From: Dastarcus helophoroides
Lineage: Eukaryota; Arthropoda; Insecta; Coleoptera; Bothrideridae
Length of the DNA: 64,000 nt
Direction of reading: 5' to 3'
Assembly (NCBI GenBank): GCA_028583605.1
Contig: CM053327.1
Span: 37,456,126 to 37,520,125 of the forward strand
This document shows, piece after piece, positions 32,003 to 42,368 of this stretch; positions within the stretch are counted from its first letter, which is position 1; every line of letters starts with the position of its first letter. The notes under the pieces are model-generated. The model was given only the letters and a program-made list of their open reading frames with translations, was not told the DNA's origin and did not search any database. Position numbers and translations under genes: made by a program.

Positions 32003-32407
32003 TCATATTAATTGGATCATAGAACATTTATTACTCCAGAAGAAGTGCAAGGTGTGCTCATTGCGCATTGGTCGAATTCTTATATCAATATACAAATAGC
32101 TGTTACATGAAAAATTAAATTTGGACAATTTAGAAGTTTTTTTTATCAGATCAGGATATGCTTTGAATGAAACAGTTCTCAAGTAAAACTGGCATTGACT
32201 AACGACGTCATCACCGTTGACATAGAACAGTAGATCTACATCGTTCGTTAGCATGCTATAATTCGTTTGGCTGAAGCTTTTGTAATCAACCACTGAGGCG
32301 CTGTTATGAAATCATGTCATTTATTCTTATAGATGTAGTTAATGAGATTTTACCCATTCGCTTACAATAAATTTCGCCATCAACTTTGATTTGGTATCCT
32401 CACCCAT
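32003..32407 (-). pseudogene. Possible small gene or remnant, function unknown
   Basis: The minus strand has an ATG at 32405-32407 (MGEDTKSKLMAKFIVSEW), then a possible intron, then an open frame of about 90 codons to TAA/TGA at 32003 that begins VVDYKSFSQTNYSMLTNDVD and LLFYVNGDDVV. The two parts do not join in phase with any GT-AG pair I could find. LLFYVNGDDVV faintly recalls the start of molybdo-flavoenzymes, but nothing that follows supports that. A related stretch lies at 36700-36800, so this may be a dispersed repeat or dead duplicate. Confidence 0.25.
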
Positions 32408-32419
32408 TTTCTATCTTCT

Positions 32420-33472
32420 TTGTATTCTTAAGAATTAAACAATTACTAGTTTTTGGGAAAAATTGATGCGATAATTTCGAGTTTATAGTTGACAAGGGTC
32501 AACTATAACCTCTATAAAGTGAACTCGAAGTTAAGGAGGTCGCCAGTAGAAATATAAACGCCTTATTCTTAAGATTTAGAATTTAAACTCGAAACTTGCC
32601 GTTTTTTTTTTAGATTTAAAATTCAAATTGAAATAGGACTATAACATTCAAATTTCAGACAAAAAATGTTACTAAATTAAACATTTGAAGAAATTATTTT
32701 TTAGAAATATTGACGAATCGAGATAATTCAATATTTTGAGTCTAATGTCAAAATGTTAAGATGAAATTTATAAAACAAAGCCGAAAATTGGACTCTATTT
32801 TTAAAATTACAAATCTAATAAAGAAATTTATTTTTTCTTAAAATCTATAATTTTTTGTAAAAACTTGACGACAATTACCTTTTGGACTTGTAAAGGAAGC
32901 AACTGGCTAAGAATATGCGAATTAATATGAATGGCATTACAATTTTCTTCAAAATTTTAATAAAAAAATTTTGCAAATGGTTTCGTAGAATTTTTACCTT
33001 AAAATTTTATCACACTTCCAGTTAACTAATCCAGTTACAGTCTTCTTTCCAATTAGTTGGCAGAACTTTGGCATAAAACTCTTGTAATTTTTATCTTCAT
33101 TTCAGTATGCAATCTGATTGTTACACTCACTTTTGCGGTTATTGTTGCATTGTTCTTTCTCTGCATAACCCCGTATTATAAAACAGCAATTACTGATAGT
33201 AATTCCAGTTACTCCAAGAATTCCAATTATGTTAATTTAAAGAGAATGTCCTCAATTCTTATTAAAAGGGACTGAAGAGGATCAATAGAACCAGTGGAAA
33301 CTTTAAAAAACTTAAGTATATTTTAGAATCAATATATTAACATAGGACCTACTAACATTTAATAGGCTTTACTGAACATAAAATGGTGATTTTTTTTTCG
33401 TAATAATTTAAAAACCTGTTTAATTTACAAATAATGCAAAGTTGTTTTCTAGATGTGGCAAATCTCGGCGAA
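32420..33472. other. Intergenic, no gene seen
   Basis: AT-rich. An 11-bp-arm palindrome (TTATAGTTGAC, AAGG, GTCAACTATAA) lies near 32485-32510. An open stretch near 33060-33275 has no ATG start and is dismissed. Confidence 0.4.
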
Positions 33473-36171
33473 TTACGAGGTAAAGAATGCACCGAATCCA
33501 AAAGTCTGCTTCATGGCATCCCAGTAATACCTCTGCCAATTTTCTTTAGTTATTTCCGCTTCCGCTGCTGGCACCCCCGTTTGCGTCAAACTAACTTCGG
33601 TGTGATCGCTCTGCAACAGAAAACCAATTACCATTTCTAACAAGGGCAACCTCAAGCTCTTACCTTCTCATTAATCGTGAATGTAACCTGCGAATAATGT
33701 CCTGCAGGCCATTGTTTCAGCCTCCACGTCTGGGAGATTTTCTTGCCGGGTTCCAATTCCGTGAACTCGCCTGTAAATATTTCCGCCAAACAGCTCGAAC
33801 TTCCCCCTTTTGGTGGCGTCCAATTTGACCGGCCCTCTGGTGAAAGCAGTAACCATTTCGATTCGCGTCATGGCATCGTAGAATTCTTGCGCGCGACATT
33901 GCAGTTTCTGTACTAGATTTATGGTGGATGTGTCTATTTTCGTGCCGCAGGTTTGCGTTTTGTTCTGGACGACTGGATCAATACTGAGCTTTTTGCTACA
34001 GACGTTGTTTACTGGTTTGGTGGATACTTCGTCTTTTTTGGGCAATATCATGCCTTTGGTGAATTCTTCTTTTAAGCCGGCTATGTATTTGGAGAGCTGC
34101 TGTCTAATAGCGTCAACTCCTTCTTTGTTCATTATGCTCTTTAGTTTCTCCCCTTCTTCATCATCATCTTTAACAGATACTTGAATCTAGCAAAATATCT
34201 TTGGTAAGCAATCTAATTTAATAATAAGAATTACGAACGCAAAACAGACATAAAAATCAAGAAGCATTCTTGTTAACTGTCATATTACATGTCAAATATT
34301 CTAATTCATTTGGATGCAAATAAATAAATTTAATGACCAATGGTTGACTTTGAAAATAAAGAATTTTTTAGTGAAGATAGCATAGATGAGTTCAAAGACG
34401 CCTTTGGTCTCTACGAAAACGAAGAACATTTAGTTTCTGCTAATGATCTCTGGCAGCTGTTGCGAACTTTAGGCCAAAATCCCACAGAAGCGGAGCTGCA
34501 CGATATGTTGAAAGAATTTGATCCTGATGACACCGGTTTTATGGATTTTGAGACTTTTGTAAAACTACTGGAGAAAAATCTAAAGGGACCAGAAACCGAG
34601 GAAGAGTTGAGGGAAACCTTTCAGATATTTGATAGAGAAGGTACTGGTTATATTACAACCGCAGATTTGAAACATATCATGAACAATTTGGGAGAACAGT
34701 ATACTAACGAAGAAGTTGATGACATGATGAAAGAAGGCGACATGGACGGAGACGGTAAAATGAGTTTTGAAGACTTTTTCTTATTAATGACTTTGAGCTA
34801 AATTATACCATTAAAATTTGAATAAAAGTTTCGAATTTTAGTTTTTTTTTATGACAGAATAATGTATCTGCTGTTCAAATGGAAAATTCATCAAATGTGT
34901 TGTGATTTGTTAATGAGGATGTAGCGAAAAAGACGTGCGATTACGTATCGTTTTGGTTGATCTATCAAGTAATTGACATTTTTAACCCTTACTGTGTGGA
35001 ATTCTTTAATATACATAACTATTGCAACTCTATTAACAAAAAAGATAACAAGAAATATTAAAAATTCCACGATCCCACGTAAATATTTAAAGCGGGTAAG
35101 CTCAGATCAAATATTTACAGAAACATGAAATTTTAATTATTTGTTTTTGTATTTATTGGTAATCGAGTTTGATAGTCCTAAACAAAATCACTAGGGTTTT
35201 TCATTAGTGGGTTTGTTGTGATAGTAGTTCAAATGTATGAACACTTTGCATTTGTCATCTACATATTTAAGATATACGTTAAAATGTAAGAAACTTTTGC
35301 AGCAAATTTGATGACTTTTTCAATTGAACACCCGATATATTCAATCATCACTATTTTAATTTTTCTATGGTTCCATGCTCTATGTAGGTACATATGCACT
35401 TTTATTAAAGACGTAGAATAATCCTTATAGATTTATCTATATCATATTGATTAAACTTCTTCCTTGTCAATTCTTTTGTACAAATGTTTGTTACACGATT
35501 CGAAATCACAAATAAATTAAAAATAAATGAATTCTGATGAATGACATTTAAAAAGATCTGTCAGACGCCACTTTGACATCTGTCAGAAAATAGGTTAACA
35601 ACATAGAACCCAAACAATCTATATCAGAATTAATATAATTTTTAATCGAAAATTTGCCAATTAACTACTGGAAATTATATAGAAAATGGAAATTAAATTC
35701 ATATCTAAAATAAGTCAAAAAAAAAGTGTCAACTGATATTTTTAAGAAAATATTTTAATGATTTATTTTCCAAAAAGTGGTTCAGAAATTTACAAAATGA
35801 AAAATACTTACATCATATTCGGACACATCGTTTTCTTCAGAGACATTTGGGATCTTCACCGTTCCCTTGTATTTTGTCCCTGACCCGTCCTTAAGAGTGC
35901 CACTCCACTTCAGGTGAATGTCCCATTCGTAAAAAAATATTAATTTCCCTTTTCTATTATTTGCTGAAGCTTCCCCTTCGCACTTTTCCACCTCTGTTAT
36001 CTTAAGGTCCGCTTTACCGGTTTTAATAACGTGATTATTGAATAATTCCCTAATTTTATCCTGCGACCAAGGACCCGCGTTTTTCTCAGTCCAATGCCAG
36101 TTATTTACGTTGGTGGCATCGGGTCGTTCTTCCACTATCCACCTAGGATCACCTTCACCCCACTTGGCCAT
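33473..36171 (-). CDS. Ahsa1: Activator of Hsp90 ATPase (Aha1)
   Basis: Cytosolic co-chaperone that binds Hsp90 and stimulates its ATPase. Three exons on the minus strand: 35812-36171, 33664-34186 and 33473-33610, with introns of 1625 and 53 nt. The N-terminal domain starts MAKWGEGDPRWIVEERPDA, NVNNWHWTEKNAGPWSQ. The C-terminal AHSA1 domain has RAQEFYDAMTRIEMVTAFTR and FELFGGNI. It continues in another frame as TGEFTELEPGKKISQTWRLK and QWPAGHYSQVTFTINEK, then exon 3 NWQRYYWDAMKQTFGFGAFF. A one-base insertion near 33773-33782 (exon 2 is 523 rather than 522 nt) is needed to explain this: an assembly error or a real frameshift. About 345 residues if corrected. Its large intron holds a calmodulin-like gene on the other strand. 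Confidence 0.92.
34340..34801 (+). CDS. Calmodulin-like EF-hand protein, nested in Ahsa1 intron 1
   Basis: Intronless, 153 residues, with four calmodulin-spaced EF-hands but clear divergence. Site 1 (ENEEHLVSAND) is one residue short and has lost its acidic ligands. Site 2 is DPDDTGFMDFET, site 3 DREGTGYITTAD and site 4 DMDGDGKMSFED. The invariant Glu at position 12 of the Ca2+ loop is Thr, Asp and Asp in sites 2-4, so affinity or ion preference should differ from calmodulin. Overall fold and length match calmodulin/troponin C. ATG at 34340 has an AATAAATTTAATGACCA context; AATAAA is at 34821-34826. Lack of introns and insertion in another gene's intron suggest a retrocopy. The frame is intact, so it is probably expressed, perhaps testis-biased like other such copies (inference). 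Confidence 0.88.
   Translation: MVDFENKEFFSEDSIDEFKDAFGLYENEEHLVSANDLWQLLRTLGQNPTEAELHDMLKEFDPDDTGFMDFETFVKLLEKNLKGPETEEELRETFQIFDREGTGYITTADLKHIMNNLGEQYTNEEVDDMMKEGDMDGDGKMSFEDFFLLMTLS
34821..34826 (+). terminator. Polyadenylation signal of the calmodulin-like gene
   Basis: AATAAA 20 nt after the stop codon. Confidence 0.7.
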
Positions 36172-37340
36172 TATAACTTAGTTCCTTTACCCAAAACAAG
36201 ACCCTTTACTAGGTTTGAAAACTTTCACGTGCAGGTTAACTTAATAATTAGGATTGAGATTAACTAGATTTTTAAATAAAACGCACGATATCACAGTCGT
36301 TTTAATGCGGGTTAGCTACTGATCCTTCGCGTTTAACGTTCAGCGAATTCGTTTCGATTTCCAGCCAAAACCGTACAGAAATTTATAGAATGTGCTAGAA
36401 CGTCAACTTGCGACTGATTGATTATTTTCTAGAAAATTTCTCAACAATCGGAAGTTAGCCGCGGACTTTGCATTGCCACCAACCTCTCGAACAGAAAAAC
36501 AAATTTCGAACATAGATATTTGCGCAACTCTGATCGAGTGAAGGTTTATAACAAGTAAGAAACATCAAAAAGCACTAAGCATCGTTTTATATACAATGCA
36601 CATAAATATTATCAAATAAAATTAGAATATATTGGCGATTTATGTAATCATCGTCGTCAGACTGGAGGTACTTCTCGCACTAGAGCACTACGTAATTGCT
36701 AGACATAATTTGGTTGGAGCTTTTACAATCAACCACTTGAAGCGCTGTTATTAAAAAATGCTATTTACTGGAATTTATGCGAGTTTTACCTTTTTATGCA
36801 TGTAATAAACAACCTATTCATCAGTTTATCGTAAAAATAAGAGATTAATGTGAAAATTCAAGTAAAATCTTTGTTAAATACAGTTAATGATTTATGAATA
36901 TTGAACAGTGTAACCAAGTAAGGATAAAAATATATAGATGGATGTTTTTTAGTAGTAACTTATTGAAATTAGGGATTTTCTCAGGTATTTTATTACCTTT
37001 TTAGGGGACGATAGCTCTGTATAACTCTGCCACAAACTAGCAGAGTGTCGATAATTTGATTAAATCCCAAATTATCAAAAATTTGAGTGCAAACTAGGAA
37101 TTTAGGGTTTAATACCATTTCCATCTTTTACATTCTAAATTTTGAAGTTGATACAGAATCGATTATGTTTAAATTAATTCCCATTTTAGGAATTTATGAA
37201 ACGCCTAAATTTCCCTTAATTTGTGAGGTGTACACATCGCAATTAGTGCTTAATTTAAAACATTTCATTAAAAAACTCAACATTTAAAAAAAATTATTTA
37301 TTTGAATATACAAACCATAAAAAATACAGCATCACTTCAG
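36172..37340. other. Ahsa1 upstream region and intergenic
   Basis: Ahsa1 promoter and 5' UTR are expected in the first few hundred bases. A segment at about 36700-36800 (GGTTGGAGCTTTTACAATCA, AAGCGCTGTTATT) is a diverged copy of 32255-32380. No gene was recognised. Confidence 0.4.
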
Positions 37341-37347
37341 TCAATAT

Positions 37348-37353
37348 TTTATT
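37348..37353 (-). terminator. fizzy polyadenylation signal
   Basis: TTTATT on the plus strand, AATAAA on the minus strand, about 54 nt past the fizzy stop. Confidence 0.6.
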
Positions 37354-37406
37354 GAAATAAAACATGTAAATATAAACATAGAACTAAAATACTTATAAGA
37401 ACAAGT

Positions 37407-39852
37407 TTATCGAATGGATTGTTTGAAAGCGCTCATTTTGGACTTAACTGGGGCAGATTCCTTAGTTTTAGCATGATCTTTGACAAAGCACTTCCACAAT
37501 CTCAAGGTTTCATCGGCCCCAGCTGACAACACAGTGCTGCCATCTGGCGACATGGCAAGATGCAAGACGCGCGCTGTATGCCCGACCAATTCGGTCACTT
37601 TAGTCATCCCAGGATACTTCCAAATGATCAGCTCATTCTTAGCAAAACCATGACCAGATATCAACTCTTTATAAGAGGTGGACCACAGCAGGGCGCAAAC
37701 TTGCGACTTCGTATCGACGGCGTTCACACATGCACCAGTGTTGCAATTCCAGAACCTTATATGGCGGTCGGCGGTGCCGCCGCCGCTGGCTAACAAATGC
37801 GACTGCCACGGGCACCAAGCCAAGGCTTTAACCGCCGCTTGGTGTGCCGTGAAAGTGTGTAGTGGTTGGTTGGCGGTGTGGAGTTCGCCGCCGCCCATTA
37901 CGGGCCAAATGTTTAGGACGTTGTCGTTGCCGCCGCTTGCGAGATATCTGCCGTCCGGTGACCACTTGAGGCCGCAGACTTCTTGAGTGTGACCCAGCAT
38001 TGATGCGACAAGGTGTTGGCGCTGGCGGACGTCGTGGTGGATTATCTGGCCGCTTCTGCAACCGCTAGTTAGAATGTGTTTGTTCCAGGAGAGACTGCCG
38101 ACTCTGGCAGAATGGCCATCCATGGTTCTGAGCTTCTTGGTGGCAGCGCAATCCCATAATTCCACTTGGCCTGTGGTGGTGCCTACGGCCAAGTAGTCGG
38201 AGTCTTGGACCCAAGCTAAGGAACAGATGTAATCGTTGCCTTGGACCTCCAGCAGCTCGTCGATGTTTCCAGTTCCTACAAAATACATAATCCAATGAAT
38301 CTTCGGTTTTTTAAATTAATAGCGCCCCAGCTAATGTGGGAGCTAAGTATTGAATAACCTTTCCTTCAGTAATCGCTTTTTTTTAACTTATACCAAAATA
38401 CTGCTGGAACGAAGTGTTGTTGTAAAATTTGTTTAGTAACTGTGTAGTGTACGGAAATTATCTACTGATTGCACTTTGACATGACCAAATTAGGTTTGTT
38501 AGGGATATATTTCGGATCTGGATACGGGTACGGATATATTTCAAGTATTGTTTCACTTACAGATGCAGATATTTTTTTTATTTCGGATATCAGACAGTTT
38601 CGGTTACGGTTACTGGAGCTCCATAACATCAATAGACCAAATCCTTAACTCTCTTGAATTTAATCATGAAGAATGAAAGTTGAATATGAAAATTACTTTT
38701 TTTAATTTCAACATAAAAATTGAAAAAAAAAAAGAAATTCCAAGTTTCATCCTAAAATTCTAAAAACAAAGTTAAGATTTTGAAAAAAATATCCAACGTT
38801 CTAAAAAAAATGTACTACAATAACGTAACGTTCCACTTTTTTTTAGAAATCTAAATTTTGCCTTTTTTTTCAAGTTTTTATTTCCTTTTGATTTTTTACT
38901 TTAATCTCGACATTAAGATCTAAAATTGGGAGTTCATTTCATTCAATTTTAAGTTCAATTTCAAAAGAACAGCTTTAAGGCACAAATTAAAATTAAAAGT
39001 CGAAATTTTGAAGGTAAAATCCAAAAATAATTCGATATTTCCAGATAAGTGCTTGTTTTATGGACTATTTAAAAATGGCGAAGGTTGAAAATGGGGATTC
39101 TGTACAGATAAATAGTACAGTACCTTAAAGCCATACTAAAACAACTTACCAGCATTCCATAAATAAACTCGAGTTCCCAAAGCTGCAGCCAGTATGTTAT
39201 TGTTTCCCCAATCCATTAAATTCAAATAGTAATCGTCCACTATATCAGGAGCGTCCAGTATCCTGTCGGGCGCCTGTGGTATATATCGCGAGCTTCCCTT
39301 AACGGTGGACGGGGGCCGAGTCTGCGTGTACACCACCCTCATAGGATTCTGATAACCCTCAGGTGGCGCCGGGGCCTTCTTCTGATAAGACAAAATCCTC
39401 TGCTTATTAATATCATCCCCATGCAAGTTCTCACACATATTCTTCTGCAACTCCTTCTTAGTGGGGCTGTCGGCGCTATTCTCATCCTGATTTAACTTGT
39501 AGTAAGCCAGATCGAAGTTGTTGGCGCTCCTTGACGGTATGAATCGATCACAGTTAGGGGTTTTGGATTTGTTCGGGGTCGGTGTCGTCGAATGAGTTTT
39601 GCTTCTCGACGGTGTTTTGCCTGGAGTTTTTCTCAATTGAATCATGTCACATCCTCCCGTCTTTTTTGGCGTTTTCGTAATGTTGGTCATAGAAGAGGAA
39701 AACGATTTCTGCTTCGACGAATTCAAGCTCAGGTTGCTCAAAGACAGCGTATTATCCTGATGTTTTCTCTGCCATCTCGGCGGGGGCCCCTTGACGGGAC
39801 CGTCCAGTTGAAACAAACTATTTATCTCGTTCACGTATTTAAACTGCGACAT
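37407..39852 (-). CDS. fzy: Cdc20/fizzy, activator of the anaphase-promoting complex
   Basis: WD40 substrate adaptor that activates APC/C at metaphase-anaphase and is the target of the spindle checkpoint. Two exons, 39150-39852 and 37407-38275 (intron 874 nt), give 523 residues. The N-terminal part holds CDRFIPSRS (the C-box, DRFIPSR) and a Mad2-binding-like stretch NKQRILSYQKKAPAPPEGYQ. Seven WD repeats follow (for example LAVGTTTGQVELWD, LASGGNDNVLNIW, LSAGADETLRLWK), and the protein ends KQSIR, the Ile-Arg tail that docks on APC3. The KEN box seen in mammalian CDC20 appears as DEN (NQDENSADSPTKKE). ATG at 39850-39852 is preferred because it starts MSQFKYVNEIN. Confidence 0.96.
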
Positions 39853-40320
39853 TTTACAATAATAGTACACTTAACTGGGAACCGTATTAGTTTATAACTT
39901 AACTACTATAAAACACGTCTGGTTTTTATGTCTTTCAGCTTGGGAATTCACTTTCTACTCCATAAAAATCGAACACTGGAAAAGCCGTTAAAATTTTAAA
40001 TATAATTGTTGCCAATATAAAGAAATTTAAAATTTGACAACAAACGTCAAAATTGTCAAGGTTCTTTTAGCAGGTTAGTTCGTGAATCACAGATACCAAT
40101 ATCTATGTCGTAATGACAGGCCAAAGCAACCTCGATACGCTAAGGGTAGACACACACGAACGATTTCTAATCGATGGCCCTCACCTGTTAATTCTGTGTC
40201 TGAATTTGGCTACAGATTTTAGCGGTTGATTTTAGGTTCGCAAATGCGCGGCACCATATACAGTTATTTCACGAGATGTGGAATAACATGGGTAACTCTG
40301 CTATTAGTGGTAGTTTTCCA
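39853..40320. other. fizzy upstream region
   Basis: Likely promoter and 5' UTR of fizzy. No other feature recognised. Confidence 0.4.
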
Positions 40321-41225
40321 TTTAAAGTTACAATGTCGACAGTTGAAATTTCGACTAATCTGGTAATTTTGATTTTTTTGTCTAAATTTCATTATTTCCC
40401 AAATTTTGGTTATTAAAATTTAATATTACTGTACGAATGTCACTACCAAATGTTAGTATTTTATGGAAAAAAAGCAACTAAGCAGAAAGAAACTGTCATT
40501 TTTCCTAACTTAATCGTAAAGTATAAAAATGTCAAGATTAAAACCCGAAATTCAAAGTTAAACTTTCAAGATTGAAGCCGAACTTTCGACTTTACATTCG
40601 AAATTTGTCGAAAAAAATTCCAACTTTTGGAATTAAAGTAAAAATTTCGACTTTAAACTTGAAAAAAAAATCGAAACTTCAGGATTAAAGTCGAAAGATC
40701 TAATTTTTTCAAATCCATTTTTGTTCTGTACGAAGGTGTAGAAAGGCATCGATTTAAAAAAAAACGCATTTAGAAGTTTGGATTTTTTTTTCGAAATTTC
40801 GACTTTAATCTCGAAATTTTGATTTCTTTTCTCAAAATTTCGTCTTTAATCTTGAAATTTCGTCTTTAATCTTGAAATTTCGACTTTAAAATCAAAATTT
40901 CGATTGCAAACTCAAGATTTCGAATTTTTTCTCGAAATTTTGTCTTTATTCTTGAAATTTCGACTTTAAACTCAAAATTTCAATTGCAAACTGTAGATTT
41001 CGAATTTTTTTCGAAATTTCGACTTTAATATCGAAATATCGACTTCAGACCCGAAATTTCGACTTCTTTCTCAAAATTTCCACTTTAATCTTGAAATTTC
41101 GACTTAAACTCTAAATTTCGACTTTTTTTTTTCGAAAAAAAGTTTGTATTTTGGTAATTAAAAATTGAAATTACTGAACGTACCCTACTGCCAACTGTCA
41201 ATATTGTTGGAAAGGAAAGTGGTGG
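40320..41225. repeat. CGAAATTTCGACTTT-family copies
   Basis: Microrepeats from about 40340, a diverged core near 40436, the terminal motif TACGAAGGTGTAGAAAGGCA at about 40733, then a second run ending in the core CTGCCAACTGTCAATATTGT at about 41190. At least two juxtaposed copies. Confidence 0.7.
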
Positions 41226-41233
41226 GATTCAAC

Positions 41234-41263
41234 CTTTGACTATACATATTTATATTATCTAAG
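41234..41263. mobile_element. 30-bp insert, copy 2, with perfect 8-bp target duplication
   Basis: Identical to 4870-4899 over all 30 bases (CTTTGACTATACATATTT ... TTATCTAAG). It is flanked by exact GATTCAAC at 41226-41233 and 41264-41271. Other copies of the host repeat read GTGGTGCGACGCAACTGTCA at this point, which is the empty site, so the insertion and its duplication can be seen directly. Confidence 0.75.
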
Positions 41264-41334
41264 GATTCAACCATATATGTATATAATATAATGGAATAAA
41301 ACATTTGCGTACTTTATTCCAAGTTACAAGTATT

Positions 41335-41722
41335 GTCACTTCATGACAGTTCACAAATTAAGAGGTTAGTTTATTTTACATAGAATAGGAATAATCAAAA
41401 ATAGAAGACCAAAAATTAGATATGGAAAAATAAAAATTTGTTATTTTGATAAATTAGGAAAATATAAAAAAATACATAAAAAAGGTTGTAGCACTGGACA
41501 TCGATGTTTCGCTCTCATTTGAGCTCGTCAGCAGTGCATAACATGGAAAGGGAACAATGAGGAAGAAATACTTAAAAATAAAAATTTTTTTAAAATATAA
41601 TAATTTATCAAAATAACAAATTTTTATTTTTCCATATCTAATTTTTGGTCTTCTATTTTTGATTATTCCTATTCTATGTAAAATAAACTAACCTCTTAAT
41701 TTGTGAACTGTCATGAAGTGAC
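41335..41722. repeat. Perfect 122-bp inverted repeat (foldback) with a 144-bp loop
   Basis: 41335-41456 (starting GTCACTTCATGACAGTTCAC) is the exact reverse complement of 41601-41722. The loop holds a hammerhead ribozyme on the minus strand. No target-site duplication was found at the outer ends. Perfect arms mean a young element, gene conversion between the arms, or an assembly hairpin artefact. Confidence 0.88.
41485..41542 (-). ncRNA. Hammerhead ribozyme (second type), minus strand
   Basis: Read on the minus strand: stem I GCACTG, core CTGACGA, stem II GCTC-AAATGA-GAGC, core GAAA, stem III ACAT-CG-ATGT, triplet GTC, stem I CAGTGC. All invariant residues are present and every helix pairs perfectly. 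The helix continues GTT/AAC beyond an internal loop. Cleavage is predicted between 41497 and 41496. Stems differ from those at 24 kb, so it is a separate family. Hammerheads of this kind are known in Penelope-like elements and animal retrozymes; no reverse transcriptase is seen here. Confidence 0.82.
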
Positions 41723-41732
41723 GTTTTCAATA

Positions 41733-41890
41733 AATTTAAATATCACGTAGTCGCATTTCAAAAACTGTTTAGAAAATTGTCAACAAACCATAAAAATTTA
41801 AATATTGCCAAACTGGGCCGAAGAAATGTTAAATAAATTGAAAAAAACATAATATTTCCGATCAATAAGGGTCTACCATGAAAAATATTA
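41733..41890. repeat. Reverse-orientation relative of the palindrome at 30.7 kb
   Basis: Contains AAACTGGGCCGAAGAAATGT, ATTTAAATATCACG and CAACAAACCATAAAAATTTA. These match the 30688-30825 sequence in reverse complement at roughly 85-90% by eye, without the second palindromic arm. Confidence 0.65.
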
Positions 41891-42368
41891 TTAGTTAATT
41901 AGTATATTATTATTTTGTGTTTAAAAATGTGATAGACCCAAGTCTTTTATATTAAACAGAAAAGAATAGATCACTCATTTCACGAGGATCACGCGCTCTT
42001 GCGCTCTTAAGACCAGCCGCCACTGAATAAATCACAGCCAGCGATAGTCAGGTATTGCAGTATCGGGGTTTCCGATTTTCCGATTTCTGTAAACAGAACT
42101 ACGATGTAAAATATGAAGCAGCGAAGTAGCAAAGCATCTGGAAGCAGCTATTTTTAAAATTGAGTAGCAGCTTGTAGCTGCCTCAGCCAAATAACTGCTA
42201 CAAAGTAGCAGCTTTTGAAACAGCAATCCATAGACGTCTGCAATCCATCTCTATTTTGAGCGGCGATCAGTTCTATGATGCGTAAACACGCACCTAACCT
42301 CAATTCAAAACATCGAAACTTTATCACCAATTTTTTTTAAAAAACACGAATGTTATCCAATAAAAAGC
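41891..42368. other. REV3L upstream region
   Basis: Likely promoter and 5' UTR of the polymerase gene. AGTAGCAGCTTGTAGCTGCC and similar GTAGCAGC-type sequence (about 42110-42220) is weakly repetitive. No gene recognised. Confidence 0.35.

Noticed and set aside
32485..32512. Palindrome TTATAGTTGAC/GTCAACTATAA considered as a tiny insert
   Set aside because: No target-site duplication could be found.
33057..33275. 72-codon hydrophobic frame resembling a membrane peptide
   Set aside because: It has no ATG start, no splice context or codon evidence, and lies in AT-rich intergenic DNA.
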